Shown: positions 52,391 to 62,104, counted from the first letter of the stretch. The stretch: DNA of 64,000 bases from Dielma fastidiosa (GCF_000313565.1 NZ_HE578933.1:55426-119425); one strand, 5' to 3'. Translations and numbers: made by a program. Notes: a model not told the origin generated them from the letters alone.

Positions 52391-52477
52391 AAAAAGAAAA
52401 AAGGCACAAGAAAATGCAAAATATCACTTTCTGTGCCGAACAAGAAAAAAAGCGTAATTCCAATTGGATCTACGCTT
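52391..52477 (-). terminator. Tandem terminators after greA
   Basis: First hairpin AAGCGTA / TACGCTT with TTTTTTTC (52443-52477). Second GGCACA / TGTGCC with a partly paired interior and TTTTTTC (52391-52437). Together they shield the sporulation operon from vegetative read-through. Confidence 0.82.
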
Positions 52478-52497
52478 ATCTATATGATTTTGTTTGA

Positions 52498-52992
52498 TTA
52501 TCCGATCAATTCCAAAATCTTAACATCATAAGGTTCTTCAACCTGATTCACCGTTACAACATCGCCGACCTTGCTGTCGATGATTGCTGCCGCAAGCGGG
52601 GTGATATTTGATAATTTACCCTGCAAAGGATCTGATTCTACTGAACCGACGATCGTATAAGTCTCTTCTTCATTGGATTCCAAATCCAAGATTTTTACTG
52701 TTGAACCCAGCTTTACCGTCTTGCTGTTTTTCTTCCGGCTGGCAGCCTCATCATCAATGATTTCAACATTTGCCAGCATTGCTTCCAAATCACGAATACG
52801 TGCTTCAACACGTGCCTGACGGTCACGAGCCGCATCATAGTCCGCATTTTCACTCAAGTCACCCTGTGCGCGCGCTTCCTGTAATTCACGGATTACATCC
52901 TGTCGAACTACATGAATTAAATTTTCCTGTTCCTGCAATAACTCATTATAACCTTCTTTGGTTACAAGTACCTTCTTATCTTCTGAAGCCAT
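52498..52992 (-). CDS. greA: Transcription elongation factor GreA
   Basis: A 164-residue GreA that rescues backtracked RNA polymerase. The N-terminal coiled coil tip has QGDLSENADYDAARDRQ with the essential acidic pair. The C-terminal FKBP-like domain has SPLAAAIID-like PLAAAIIDSKVGD. It follows udk after a short gap, as in Bacillus. Confidence 0.96.
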   Translation of the reverse strand: MASEDKKVLVTKEGYNELLQEQENLIHVVRQDVIRELQEARAQGDLSENADYDAARDRQARVEARIRDLEAMLANVEIIDDEAASRKKNSKTVKLGSTVKILDLESNEEETYTIVGSVESDPLQGKLSNITPLAAAIIDSKVGDVVTVNQVEEPYDVKILELIG

Positions 52993-53015
52993 TTTATCAC
53001 TCCTTAACTCGGCTA

Positions 53016-53648
53016 TTATAGCATATTTTCCTGTATTATACTACTGATTTTTGTCGTCAGCAGATCGATTGCCACCTGATTGTGACCGCCCTCCGGAATT
53101 ATGATATCCGCATATTTTCGGCTCGGTTCAATAAAAGTATTATGCATTACTTTTACGGTTGTCGTATACTGTTCAATCACTGAATCAATCGTTCTGCCGC
53201 GTTTTTTCACATCACGGATCAAACGCCGGATAAAGCGGATATCATCATCCGTATCCACAAAGATCCTGATATCACAAAGATCACGCAGCTGCTCATCCTC
53301 AAGAATAAACAAGCCCTCAATCACAATTACATCGCTTGGCTCTATATGTTCAGTCTCCTCACTGCGGGTATGAACAACAAAATCATAAACCGGCTTTTCA
53401 ATAGCGACACCCGCCATCAGCTGTTTCAGCTGGGCTACAAATAAATCATTATCAAAAGCAAATGGATGATCGTAATTCGTTTTTACACGTTCCTCCATCG
53501 TCTTATTTTTCTGATCCTTATAGTAATCATCCTGACGGATAATAACTACTGAATTGGTATTTTCATATCTTTCCTTTAAGCGCCGGGAAATCGATGACTT
53601 CCCAGAAGCACTGCCGCCGGCAATACCGATAATTACTGATTTTTTCAC
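53016..53648 (-). CDS. udk: Uridine kinase
   Basis: A 210-residue uridine/cytidine kinase for pyrimidine salvage. The P-loop is GIAGGSASGKSS near residue 10, with RQDDYYKD, NYDHPFAFD and VIEGLFIL following. GTG 53648 is preferred over GTG 53657, because GAGGTG lies 6 nt before it. It follows mltG by 12 nt. Confidence 0.93.
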   Translation of the reverse strand: MKKSVIIGIAGGSASGKSSISRRLKERYENTNSVVIIRQDDYYKDQKNKTMEERVKTNYDHPFAFDNDLFVAQLKQLMAGVAIEKPVYDFVVHTRSEETEHIEPSDVIVIEGLFILEDEQLRDLCDIRIFVDTDDDIRFIRRLIRDVKKRGRTIDSVIEQYTTTVKVMHNTFIEPSRKYADIIIPEGGHNQVAIDLLTTKISSIIQENML

Positions 53649-53660
53649 TGCTGTCACCTC

Positions 53661-54719
53661 TTAGTAATTGAGATACTGTTCAATATTCGCTAGATGCTCT
53701 TCATAAGTAGTTGCATAATAAACTGTTTTATCACCATAAACATCGGCAATAAAATACATGTAATCGGAAGGTGTCGGATTCAATACCGCTTCAATGGCAT
53801 CGATACCTGGATTACATACCGGTCCAATCGGCAGGCCATCGATCATATATGTATTATATGGACTTTCTACCTCATAATTCTGTTCACAGTCCAGCCAGCT
53901 GTCATACTCATAGAGGGCATAACAAACCGTCACGCTTGACTGCAGACGATAGCCGTCACGCAGACGGTTTTCAAAGATACCGGCAATCAGTTTCATATCA
54001 TCCGGATGCCCCGATTCAAACTGCACGACCGATGCCAAGGTTATCAAGTCATGGAAGCTCATTTCACTGCCTTCCAGCTGACCCTTAAACATCTGATAAT
54101 TGCGGTCAAACTCATCAAGGAAACGCATCGTCACATCCCGGGCATTAGTCTCACGGTAAAAGAAATAGGTTTCCGGATAAAGGTATCCTTCCAGTGCTAC
54201 TGTCAGCTCTGGATTTTTTATGCTTTCATCTAAAAATTCATACTTTGCGATCATCTCATCCAAAAAGGCTTCATCATTCCAAAGCGCCATCAGCTCCTCG
54301 GCGCTTACATTTGTATTCTCAGCCACTGTTTCAGCGATATCCTTAGCCCAATAGCCTTCAGGAATCGTGATCAATACCTGATTGCTCATCGCCGCATTTG
54401 GATCATTTAAGACCGTCAGTATTTCCTCAGGTGTCCATGATTTATCAAGTGTATAAGTACCCGCCTTAAAATCACTCAGGCCCTTCTGCTTCATCACCAG
54501 CTTCGCAACAAGTTCATTTTTAATGATATAGTTATCCTTTAGATTTTTAAGAATCTGATCCGCGTTTTCACCTTCACTGATCTCAAATTCAATAGGATTT
54601 TCTACATGACTTACCGGTTCAAGCCCTGAGCGGTAATACATAAAACCACCCAAGCCGACAAGGATTGCCAGTAATAGAACAAAGGCAAGAACAAGACCCT
54701 TTTTATTAAGCTTCTTCAT
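53661..54719 (-). CDS. mltG: Endolytic murein transglycosylase MltG
   Basis: A 352-residue YceG-family enzyme that cuts nascent glycan strands and sets their length. One N-terminal membrane segment (about 10-28) with the catalytic domain outside. FENRLRDGYRLQSSVTVCYALY and the PIGPVCNPGIDAIEAVLNP end are typical. The usual ASxxExE motif reads ASVVQFES (229-236), so the first Glu is Gln. ATG 54719 is used; a TTG at 54737 is possible. Synteny with yrrL of Bacillus. Confidence 0.92.
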   Translation of the reverse strand: MKKLNKKGLVLAFVLLLAILVGLGGFMYYRSGLEPVSHVENPIEFEISEGENADQILKNLKDNYIIKNELVAKLVMKQKGLSDFKAGTYTLDKSWTPEEILTVLNDPNAAMSNQVLITIPEGYWAKDIAETVAENTNVSAEELMALWNDEAFLDEMIAKYEFLDESIKNPELTVALEGYLYPETYFFYRETNARDVTMRFLDEFDRNYQMFKGQLEGSEMSFHDLITLASVVQFESGHPDDMKLIAGIFENRLRDGYRLQSSVTVCYALYEYDSWLDCEQNYEVESPYNTYMIDGLPIGPVCNPGIDAIEAVLNPTPSDYMYFIADVYGDKTVYYATTYEEHLANIEQYLNY

Positions 54720-54957
54720 CTTCGCCAAAAGCGCCAAGCACTTCTTCTACCATTGCCCATTCCTCATCCGTTTCAATCGGCAGCAGATTGCCCTCATCAT
54801 CATAGCAGGAAGCGAAGACTTCACCGCTTTCATCCTTAGGGTCACAGAACACAACATACTTCTTTCCGCGGCCTTCATCATCAAAGGTAAAAAGAATCTC
54901 CATCTCTACTTCTTTGCCATTTTCATCAGTAATAAATAAACTGTTTGATTCCAACAT
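54706..54957 (-). CDS. DUF1292 protein (YrzB-like)
   Basis: An 83-residue acidic protein: LFITDENGKEVEMEILFTFD is the DUF1292 hallmark, and it ends EVLGAFGEDEEA. GGAGG precedes ATG 54957. It lies between yqgF and mltG as yrzB does in Bacillus. The function is unknown. Confidence 0.9.
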   Translation of the reverse strand: MLESNSLFITDENGKEVEMEILFTFDDEGRGKKYVVFCDPKDESGEVFASCYDDEGNLLPIETDEEWAMVEEVLGAFGEDEEA

Positions 54958-54994
54958 ACTTTTTCCTCCATTAATAAGAAAGGGCAATCAGCCC

Positions 54995-55411
54995 TTAACT
55001 TTTACTATCAAGATAACCTTGCAGAATCTGCACCGACGCCATTTGATCAATGACCTGCTTGCGCTTTTTACGCGATACATCTGCCGCAATCAAAATGCGT
55101 TCCGCCGCAACGGTGGTCAGCCGCTCATCCCATAATACGACTTTTAAGCCCTGAGCTTCAAGCTTTTCCTTAAAAGCAATTGAAACCTCACCGCGGATGC
55201 CTATATCGCCATTCATATGCTTTGGCAGTCCGAGAACTACCGTTTCAATCTGAAATTCATCGATATACTTCTGAAGCAATACCAGGCACTGATCATAATC
55301 ATCATCCTGAAAACGCAGTGTTTCTACCGGCCGGGCAATCATCCCCATAACATCGCTGACACTTACCCCGCAGGTGCGGCTGCCAAGATCCAGTCCTAAG
55401 ATCCGCTTCAT
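54995..55411 (-). CDS. yqgF: Pre-16S rRNA nuclease YqgF (RuvX)
   Basis: A 138-residue RNase H-fold nuclease. The catalytic acids lie in LGLDLGSRTCGVSV, VLGLPKHMNG and WDERLTTVAAE. It acts in 16S rRNA 5' end processing. It overlaps ireB by 4 nt. Confidence 0.95.
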   Translation of the reverse strand: MKRILGLDLGSRTCGVSVSDVMGMIARPVETLRFQDDDYDQCLVLLQKYIDEFQIETVVLGLPKHMNGDIGIRGEVSIAFKEKLEAQGLKVVLWDERLTTVAAERILIAADVSRKKRKQVIDQMASVQILQGYLDSKS

Positions 55412-55671
55412 TGCTTAAGATCTTCCAGATATGTACGCACCATCTCTTCGATGATCTCGTAACGCTCAACGCTCTGGATGATTGAGCGGGCATTGTTATG
55501 ACTGGAAATATATGCCGGATCATTAGAAATCAAATAACCGGCTAATTGATTGACAGAATTATAACCTCTTTCTTTTAATGCCTCATCGACGATTCTTAAA
55601 ATATGACGAATGTTGTCACGTCTTAGATCATCGGATTTAAAGGCCATCGTTTCAGTAACATCTTTTTTCAT
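55408..55671 (-). CDS. ireB: IreB-family regulatory phosphoprotein (YrzL)
   Basis: An 87-residue UPF0297 protein. In Enterococcus IreB is a substrate of the Ser/Thr kinase IreK and affects cephalosporin resistance. It is nearly collinear with the family: ETMAFKSDD at the start, then YNSVNQLAGYLISNDPAYIS and RYEIIEEMVRTYL. AGGAGG precedes the ATG. It follows alaS, as in Bacillus. Confidence 0.93.
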   Translation of the reverse strand: MKKDVTETMAFKSDDLRRDNIRHILRIVDEALKERGYNSVNQLAGYLISNDPAYISSHNNARSIIQSVERYEIIEEMVRTYLEDLKQ

Positions 55672-55716
55672 AGGAGTACCTCCTTTTCATTTATTTTACC
55701 TTAATTTATATTAAAA

Positions 55717-58341
55717 TTAAAGTCCTAAACCTAGTTTATTTTTAACATCTTTAAGTGCTTCATCAAGCTTCTCATCCGATTTGCCGCCCGCCTGAGCAAG
55801 ATCTGGTCGGCCGCCGCCCTTACCATCGCAAATCAGCGCTGCCTGCTTAACCAGATTACCGCAGTGACAGCCAGCCTTGACCGCCTTCTGACTCGCACCG
55901 CTGACAAAGACAACCTTGCCATTATGACTGCCGCCGATAAAGACAACCCCGTCGATCTTATCACGCAAAGTCATTACCATATCCTTTAACGTATTGCCTT
56001 CAACATTATCAATGCGTTCAACTAACATAGCTGTGCCATTTACATCAACCGCATTCTTAGCAAGCTCATCAGCCTTAAGGACAAGCATCGAAGCATTGAG
56101 CGCCGCATTTTCTTTCTTCACGGCATTTAATTCATCAAGCATCTGCGTGCTCTTTGCCACCACATTGCTTAAACCGTTCAGCTTCAGCATGCCGGCAATC
56201 TCCTTCAATTGATTTTCCAATGCGACAAAATCACGATAAGCAGCATAACCGCTCTTGGCTACGATACGGCGCACACCTGATCCGATACTCTCTTCAGATT
56301 CAATCTTAAAGACACCGATTTCCTGTGTGTTGTGAACATGACAGCCGCCGCAGAATTCTTTAGAAACATCACCCATGCTGACAACGCGGACAACATCGCC
56401 GTACTTTTCATCAAACAAGGCGGTCGCGCCTGTCTTGCGGGCTTCATCAATATTCATATTCTGAATCATTACCGGATTTTTCTGAGCGATATATTGATTG
56501 ACTAAATCTTCAATCTGCTGGAGCTGTTCCTCACTCACCTTTTCAAAGTGGGTGAAGTCAAAACGCAGATATTCATCGCTGACAAATGATCCGGCTTGCG
56601 CGATATGACTGCCTACAACAGCCTTTAAAGCGCTTTGAAGCAAGTGACAGGCAGAGTGATTGCTGGTGATAATCAAACGCTTTTCGGTATCAATCTGACC
56701 GGTAACATCATCACCGCATTTAATCGTACCATTCACAAGCTTAACATGATGCAGATGCTGCTTATGCGGAGCCTTCTTCACATCACTAACCTTTGCCTTC
56801 ATCGCGCCGTTCAGCAGCACACCGCTGTCTGCCACCTGTCCGCCGCTTTCCGCATAGAAACAAGTTTCTGATAAGATAACATCGCCTTCTTCATCAATCA
56901 CATCCACTTGGTGACCGTCTACGAAGCAAGCAATGACCTTTGCATGACAAATTGTCTCTTCATAGCCGATGAATTTGCTGGCCTCTGTAAAGTTCATTAA
57001 ATCGGCTGACTGCGAGTTCATTGATTCCAGCGCTTCACGGCTGTTTCTAGCTCTTTCACGCTGTTTCTCCATTTCCTTGTCGAAGCCATCTTTATCTACT
57101 TCAAAGCCTGACTCCTGAGCCATTTCAACAGTTAATTCAAATGGGAAACCATAAGTATCATAAAGCTTAAACGCTGTTTCCCCGCTGATTACCTTATCCT
57201 TGGTAGATGCGATTACTTCATTCATCAGACGCTCGCCATCAGCTAAAGTAGCATGGAAGCGTTCTTCCTCAGCCTTCACAAGCTTTTGAATATATTCGAT
57301 CTTTTCACCGATATAAGGATAGTAATCCTTCATGATCTCATAAACAACCGGTACCAGCTGATACATAAAGGCACCTTCAATCTTCAGCTTTCTGCCGAAT
57401 CTTACCGCCCGGCGAAGCACACGGCGAAGCACATAGCCGCGGCCTTCATTGGCAAACAGCGCACCGTCAGCCAATGCAAAAGTCACTGTACGGATGTGGT
57501 CAGCAATAACACGGTATGCCATCTTATTCTCAGCATAAGGAATAGAAGTAAACTTTTCAGTCGCATGAATCAGCGGCAGGAAGAGATCGGTATCAAAGTT
57601 AGTTTCACCATCTTGTAAGATGCAGGCTAAACGCTCAAGCCCCATCCCGGTATCAATATTCTTCTGCGGTAATTCCTTATAGTCCTTGCGGTCAACGCCC
57701 TCTTTGCCGTCATACTGTGAGAAAACCACATTCCAGATTTCAATATAGCGGTCATTGTCCAAATCCTCAAAAAACAGCCGTTCACCGATATGCTCTGGAT
57801 CATACGCTTCACCGCGGTCATAGAACATTTCCGTATTCGGACCGCACGGACCTTCACCAATCTGCCAGAAATTGTGTTCTGTCTTACAAATATGCGAAGG
57901 ATCAACACCCATTTCATTCACCCAGATATTATAAGCTTCAGTATCATCAGGATGTACCGTCACATACATTCTTTCCTTTTCAAAACCGATATATTCAGGA
58001 CTTGTTAAAAAAGTCCAAGCATAAGTGATCGCCTCACGCTTAAAATAATCACCAATTGAGAAATTGCCGAGCATTTCAAAGAATGTATGGTGACGAGCCG
58101 TTCTGCCGACATTTTCAATATCATTGGTACGGATTGATTTCTGCGCATTGGTAATCCGATTGTTGGCTGGTTTGATCGTGCCGTCAAAATATTTCTTTAA
58201 AGCGGCAACCCCTGAATTGATCCATAACAACGTAGGATCGTTATGCGGCACTAAAGACGCTCCCGGTTCAACCATATGACCGTTACTTTTAAAATAATCT
58301 AAAAACATTTGTCTAATTTCACTGCCAGTTAAATTTTTCAT
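55717..58341 (-). CDS. alaS: Alanyl-tRNA synthetase
   Basis: An 874-residue AlaRS of full length. The N-terminal class II core begins MKNLTGSEIRQMFLDYFKSNGH and includes HHTFFEMLGNFSIGDYFK. The editing domain has HSACHLLQSAL and CGGCHVHNTQEIG (zinc-site His/Cys). The C-terminal DHHA1 domain ends GGGRPDLAQAGGKS. ATG 58341 follows AAGGAGG; an open frame running up to 58416 is T-box leader. Expression is controlled by that T-box. Confidence 0.97.
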   Translation of the reverse strand: MKNLTGSEIRQMFLDYFKSNGHMVEPGASLVPHNDPTLLWINSGVAALKKYFDGTIKPANNRITNAQKSIRTNDIENVGRTARHHTFFEMLGNFSIGDYFKREAITYAWTFLTSPEYIGFEKERMYVTVHPDDTEAYNIWVNEMGVDPSHICKTEHNFWQIGEGPCGPNTEMFYDRGEAYDPEHIGERLFFEDLDNDRYIEIWNVVFSQYDGKEGVDRKDYKELPQKNIDTGMGLERLACILQDGETNFDTDLFLPLIHATEKFTSIPYAENKMAYRVIADHIRTVTFALADGALFANEGRGYVLRRVLRRAVRFGRKLKIEGAFMYQLVPVVYEIMKDYYPYIGEKIEYIQKLVKAEEERFHATLADGERLMNEVIASTKDKVISGETAFKLYDTYGFPFELTVEMAQESGFEVDKDGFDKEMEKQRERARNSREALESMNSQSADLMNFTEASKFIGYEETICHAKVIACFVDGHQVDVIDEEGDVILSETCFYAESGGQVADSGVLLNGAMKAKVSDVKKAPHKQHLHHVKLVNGTIKCGDDVTGQIDTEKRLIITSNHSACHLLQSALKAVVGSHIAQAGSFVSDEYLRFDFTHFEKVSEEQLQQIEDLVNQYIAQKNPVMIQNMNIDEARKTGATALFDEKYGDVVRVVSMGDVSKEFCGGCHVHNTQEIGVFKIESEESIGSGVRRIVAKSGYAAYRDFVALENQLKEIAGMLKLNGLSNVVAKSTQMLDELNAVKKENAALNASMLVLKADELAKNAVDVNGTAMLVERIDNVEGNTLKDMVMTLRDKIDGVVFIGGSHNGKVVFVSGASQKAVKAGCHCGNLVKQAALICDGKGGGRPDLAQAGGKSDEKLDEALKDVKNKLGLGL

Positions 58342-58368
58342 AAAATTTCCTCCTTTTAATTGAAGCAT

Positions 58369-58576
58369 AAAAAAACGCTCCTGTCGTCCAGGAACGTAAT
58401 AATTACGCGGTACCATCCTGATTCACAGCAAGGCTGTGCACTTAGTTATCCTTAATTAGCGTAAGGGTACGCGCAAAACTCCAACGCAGCCTTCAAACCT
58501 TCACCACACAGGCTCACACCAACCGCCTGCTCTCTTCAGAAGTGTTAATTTTACTCCTCATTTTCATCATTTTGCC
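58369..58576 (-). promoter_or_regulatory. T-box leader of alaS
   Basis: A tRNA-Ala-sensing leader. The T-box core AGGATGGTACCGCG is at 58406-58419. Its UGGU pairs with an ACCA tRNA end, and tRNA-Ala has discriminator A. Stem I contains the AGAGAGCAGG / GGTGTGAGCCTG elements, and a GCT or GCG triplet near 58486-58491 may be the specifier. The terminator stem CGTTCCTG / CAGGAGCG with seven T is at 58369-58397. Confidence 0.93.
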
Positions 58577-58582
58577 TTTGTA

Positions 58583-58611
58583 ATTATAGCATATGAAATT
58601 TTATTCTTCAA
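58583..58611 (-). promoter_or_regulatory. alaS promoter
   Basis: TTGAAG (58606-58611), 17-nt spacer, TATAAT (58583-58588), placing the RNA start just before T-box stem I. Confidence 0.8.
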
Positions 58612-58616
58612 GCATC

Positions 58617-59672
58617 TCACCAGAAAATATCTTCCCAGCCGCCGACATTCTGATGGGAAGCGGCATGCATATAACTGCGTACTGATATTTGCATAAAGCT
58701 GGCTAAAATTGGTGAGAGAATTAAGCCGATAACACCTAACATTGCTTCCCCCAGCAGCAAGCCTAGAAACAGGTATAAGGGATGCACATCCATCGCTTTA
58801 TGAAAGATCAGCGGCTGAATGAAATTGGCCTCTATCTGCTGAAGCACCCACACCACAGCAATACATAAAATCGGAAACTGCGTAAAATGCAGATAACCGG
58901 CTAAGGCAATCAATAAAATACCGATGGTTGCGCCGATATAAGGGAATAAATTTAAAAGAGCCAACAAACCGGCATACAACAGACTATTGGGAAATTTAAA
59001 CAAGACAAGAATCAGAAAAACACTGACAAAAATAAACAGCAGATCAATACAAGTACCGATAATATACTGTACAACCACATTGCTTCCCGTCTTATAAAAA
59101 TTAAACCATCGCTGATGATCAACGACATATTTTTTAACCATATTCACGCCGGCATCAAAATCAATGCTGATAAAAAAAGCAATCATATAACTGAGGGTAA
59201 AAATAGTAAAGCCAGATACGCCATCCATCACAAATTTCATGCCGATATCTGTCGAGTTGTTGATGAGTGAGCGTTTAAAATCATCATTAAAAACAAAATC
59301 CAGCTGATTAGCATTCAGCCAGGACGATAATTCGCTCAGCCAGCTCTCTAATGTTGATGAAATCGTTGACAGCTCATTGATCAAAACCGGCAGCAGCAAC
59401 AGTAAAAAACCAAGAAAAATAATCATACCGCCGCCGTAGACAATAAACACTGAGGTGCGGTTCGTGAAATACTTATTTAAGCTCATGATGATTGGCTGCA
59501 ATGACAAAGCTAATATTAAACCATACAGCAAAGGCTTCAGCGCCAGCAGTAAGGTTATCAGCGGATCATAGAGACCTACTGCTTTTAAAATCAGCACTAG
59601 GATATAGATGCTAAGACAAGCCGGCAGCCAGCGCATTAAGAGAACGCGCAGCTGATTTACTTTTTCTTTCAT
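58617..59672 (-). CDS. AI-2E family membrane protein (YrrI-like)
   Basis: A 351-residue protein with about eight membrane segments. The family features ALLNLFPYIGATIGILL and EANFIQPLIFHKAMDVHPLYLFLGLLLG are present. Despite the family name, most members are not shown to move AI-2; some are ion antiporters. It lies just upstream of alaS, the same position as yrrI in Bacillus. The start codon is only 5 nt after a hairpin, and no separate Shine-Dalgarno is visible. Confidence 0.88.
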   Translation of the reverse strand: MKEKVNQLRVLLMRWLPACLSIYILVLILKAVGLYDPLITLLLALKPLLYGLILALSLQPIIMSLNKYFTNRTSVFIVYGGGMIIFLGFLLLLLPVLINELSTISSTLESWLSELSSWLNANQLDFVFNDDFKRSLINNSTDIGMKFVMDGVSGFTIFTLSYMIAFFISIDFDAGVNMVKKYVVDHQRWFNFYKTGSNVVVQYIIGTCIDLLFIFVSVFLILVLFKFPNSLLYAGLLALLNLFPYIGATIGILLIALAGYLHFTQFPILCIAVVWVLQQIEANFIQPLIFHKAMDVHPLYLFLGLLLGEAMLGVIGLILSPILASFMQISVRSYMHAASHQNVGGWEDIFW

Positions 59673-59674
59673 AG

Positions 59675-59697
59675 AAAAACCCCAACGAATGGGGTTT
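59675..59697 (-). terminator. Terminator overlapping the end of the 52-residue gene
   Basis: Stem AAACCCC / GGGGTTT (loop ATTCGTT) followed by TTC. It contains the upstream stop codon and the only G-rich stretch before the AI-2E gene start. Confidence 0.65.
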
Positions 59698-59854
59698 AGT
59701 CAAGATACTCTTGAACTGAATGAAGATTTCTCATCATCTGTTTTTTAGCGCGGCGGCCTTTATAGCAAAGCTCATCAATTTCGCTTTCCTTGCAATAACC
59801 AACCAAAACACCAATGCCAATACCGCAAAGCAGTGTCATAAGACTTTTATTCAT
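59696..59854 (-). CDS. Small membrane-anchored protein
   Basis: A 52-residue protein: one N-terminal hydrophobic segment (LMTLLCGIGIGVLVGYC) with a basic, helical cytoplasmic part (KGRRAKKQMMRNLHS). The layout recalls short YtxH-like or YrzR-like proteins, but I do not recognise a family. AAGGAGTGATT precedes the ATG. It lies between recD2 and the AI-2E gene. Confidence 0.7.
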   Translation of the reverse strand: MNKSLMTLLCGIGIGVLVGYCKESEIDELCYKGRRAKKQMMRNLHSVQEYLD

Positions 59855-59900
59855 AGTAATCACTCCTTATCACTTTTTAGTATGAGTGAGAGCAATGAAT

Positions 59901-62093
59901 TTATCCAAAATATTCGCGGATTCTTAATTCCAAAGTCGTATTTCTGATTTTTCTTTCCTGCTGAAGAATCGCTTTTTCAAAAGCCTCCCGTTCCCCCAGC
60001 AAAACCAGACTTTTTTTGGCACGGGTAACACCGGTATAGATTAAACGGCGCTGCAGCATGATATGGTGCTCATTTAAGATCGGCATAATCACGATTGGAT
60101 ATTCACTGCCCTGTGATTTATGAATTGAAACACAATAAGCATGCGTCAGCACATTAAAATTCTCTGGTGTATATTCAACAATAATGCCGTCAAAATCAAC
60201 AAAGATACGATTTTGATGATTAAAATCCTCTTCCGCAGGCACAATCTCCGCAATCCTGCCGATATCTCCGTTATAGACATCATCATCCGGCTGATTCTTC
60301 AGCTGTAAGACCTTATCGCCTTCCCGAAAGGTTCGAAAGCCCAAACGGATTTCCTTCTTATAAAGCGCCGGCGGGTTGCATAATTTCTGTAAGGCGAGAT
60401 TTAAACCGTCGATTCCGGATACACCGCTGTACATCGGTGCCAGCACTTGAATATCCGTATCAGCATATCCCTTCTCAAAGGCATTGTTGACAATCTTTAA
60501 TATCTGATCCTTTACCTGATAATTACGGCATTCAAAAAACGCGACATCATGACCGCTGTCCAATACCGTACAGCAGCCACGGCGGATTTCATGAGCCAGT
60601 TCAACAACATCGCTGCCCTGACTCTGCCTGAAGATTTTTTCCAGCCGGCATACCTTAAAGCACTGGCTGGCAATCAGATCCTTCAGCACACAGCCGGGCC
60701 CCACCGAAGGCAGCTGGTCTTCATCACCGATCACAAGGATTTTCTTTACCTGTTTGCTGGCCAGCAATAAATTATAGAATAGCCATTGATCAACCATAGA
60801 AAATTCATCGATAATCAACAGATCTGCAGTAATCGGTTCCTCAGCATTAACTAAAAACGTATTGCTTTCAAGATCCCATTTCAATAAACGATGAATCGTT
60901 GTAGCCTGTACATCGCTGCATTCACTAAGCCGTTTAGCGGCTCGGCCGGTCGGTGCGCATAAGGCGATATTATTGTAGGGGTAATAATTGCGGTAAAGGG
61001 CAATAATACCTCTCACAATCGTTGTTTTACCAGTACCGGGTCCGCCCGTTAGGATGGAAAAGGATTCATTAAAAAAATCACGGATTGCTGCTTTCTGTTT
61101 TTCTTCATAAGTAATCGCAAAATCAGCTTCAACCTCTTTCAGGCGCTCCTCAAGATCATCCGTAATTGCTTCAATCTCATTCACATAAGGAAAACCTGAT
61201 AAAAAAGAAGCAATCCCCTTCTCTGCATCATATTGTGTGCTGTGATAGATGCGGTTTTCTTCAATAATGATCATCCGGTCCATTTTCAGCTGTTCTACAT
61301 ACTCATCAATCTCTTCGGCAGTCAGCATCAAGCCTTCTTTGCGCAGACGCTTGGAAAAAGCACTCATAAATTCATCATAGTTTAGAAAACTGTTGCCGCT
61401 GCTCATACAGGCATCCAACAGCACTGACAGCAGCAGTGCCTTTAAACGATACGGATGATGCTGTTCAAAGCCCAGACTGTAAGCAATTTTATCAGCGGTT
61501 TTAAAACCGATGCCGTCAATGTCTTCAATCATCTGATAGGGATTATTTTTGATGATAGCTGCGGCATCAGCGCCATAAACCACTTCCAGCTTCATAATAT
61601 TGCGGACACCTAAACCAAGCTTATTGAAAAATACAATGCTGTCATCAACCTCATCATTCTCATCAATGCCGTTAATGATTGATTGAATACGCTTGTCATT
61701 TTTCTTCTTAAACAAAGGAATCAGTACATCGGGATCTGCCTTAATTCGCTGAATGGCGTCATTACCCAATTCAGCGACAATCATTTCAGCAGTCTTGCGG
61801 CCAATGCCGGGAAACAGCGCACTGGAAAAATAACGCACCAAAGAGTCCTCATCCTTAGGCATGACCTTTTCCATGCTTTGCGCAGCAAATTGTACGCCAT
61901 ATTTTTCATGTTCGATATAACTGCCCTTTAATGAAACAAGCACATCCATCTGCAAAGCAGCAAAGCAGCCAGTCACTATACAGTCTTTCTCATTTAATTC
62001 ATGCAGACGAAAACGAGCTACCGTAAAGCCGTTATAATCGTTGCGATAGCGGATCGAAACAAATTTACCAACAATCTCAATAAGCTCTTCCAT
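59901..62093 (-). CDS. recD2: RecD2-type DNA helicase
   Basis: A 730-residue 5'-3' SF1B helicase (YrrC). An N-terminal OB-like domain and helix-hairpin-helix motifs (FPGIGRKTAEMIVAELG, DIDGIGFKTADKIAYSLG) precede the motor. Walker A is LTGGPGTGKTTI, motif II LIIDEFSM, motif III GDEDQLPSVGPG, and motif V/VI VSIHKSQGSEYP and YTGVTRAKK. It acts in replication fork and mismatch repair in Bacillus without RecBC. GGAGGG precedes the ATG. Confidence 0.95.
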   Translation of the reverse strand: MEELIEIVGKFVSIRYRNDYNGFTVARFRLHELNEKDCIVTGCFAALQMDVLVSLKGSYIEHEKYGVQFAAQSMEKVMPKDEDSLVRYFSSALFPGIGRKTAEMIVAELGNDAIQRIKADPDVLIPLFKKKNDKRIQSIINGIDENDEVDDSIVFFNKLGLGVRNIMKLEVVYGADAAAIIKNNPYQMIEDIDGIGFKTADKIAYSLGFEQHHPYRLKALLLSVLLDACMSSGNSFLNYDEFMSAFSKRLRKEGLMLTAEEIDEYVEQLKMDRMIIIEENRIYHSTQYDAEKGIASFLSGFPYVNEIEAITDDLEERLKEVEADFAITYEEKQKAAIRDFFNESFSILTGGPGTGKTTIVRGIIALYRNYYPYNNIALCAPTGRAAKRLSECSDVQATTIHRLLKWDLESNTFLVNAEEPITADLLIIDEFSMVDQWLFYNLLLASKQVKKILVIGDEDQLPSVGPGCVLKDLIASQCFKVCRLEKIFRQSQGSDVVELAHEIRRGCCTVLDSGHDVAFFECRNYQVKDQILKIVNNAFEKGYADTDIQVLAPMYSGVSGIDGLNLALQKLCNPPALYKKEIRLGFRTFREGDKVLQLKNQPDDDVYNGDIGRIAEIVPAEEDFNHQNRIFVDFDGIIVEYTPENFNVLTHAYCVSIHKSQGSEYPIVIMPILNEHHIMLQRRLIYTGVTRAKKSLVLLGEREAFEKAILQQERKIRNTTLELRIREYFG

Positions 62094-62104
62094 CTTCGCC
62101 CTCC

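Noticed and set aside
58342..58416. N-terminal extension of alaS up to 58416
   Set aside because: These codons fall on the T-box core and terminator. The Shine-Dalgarno and family start are at 58341.
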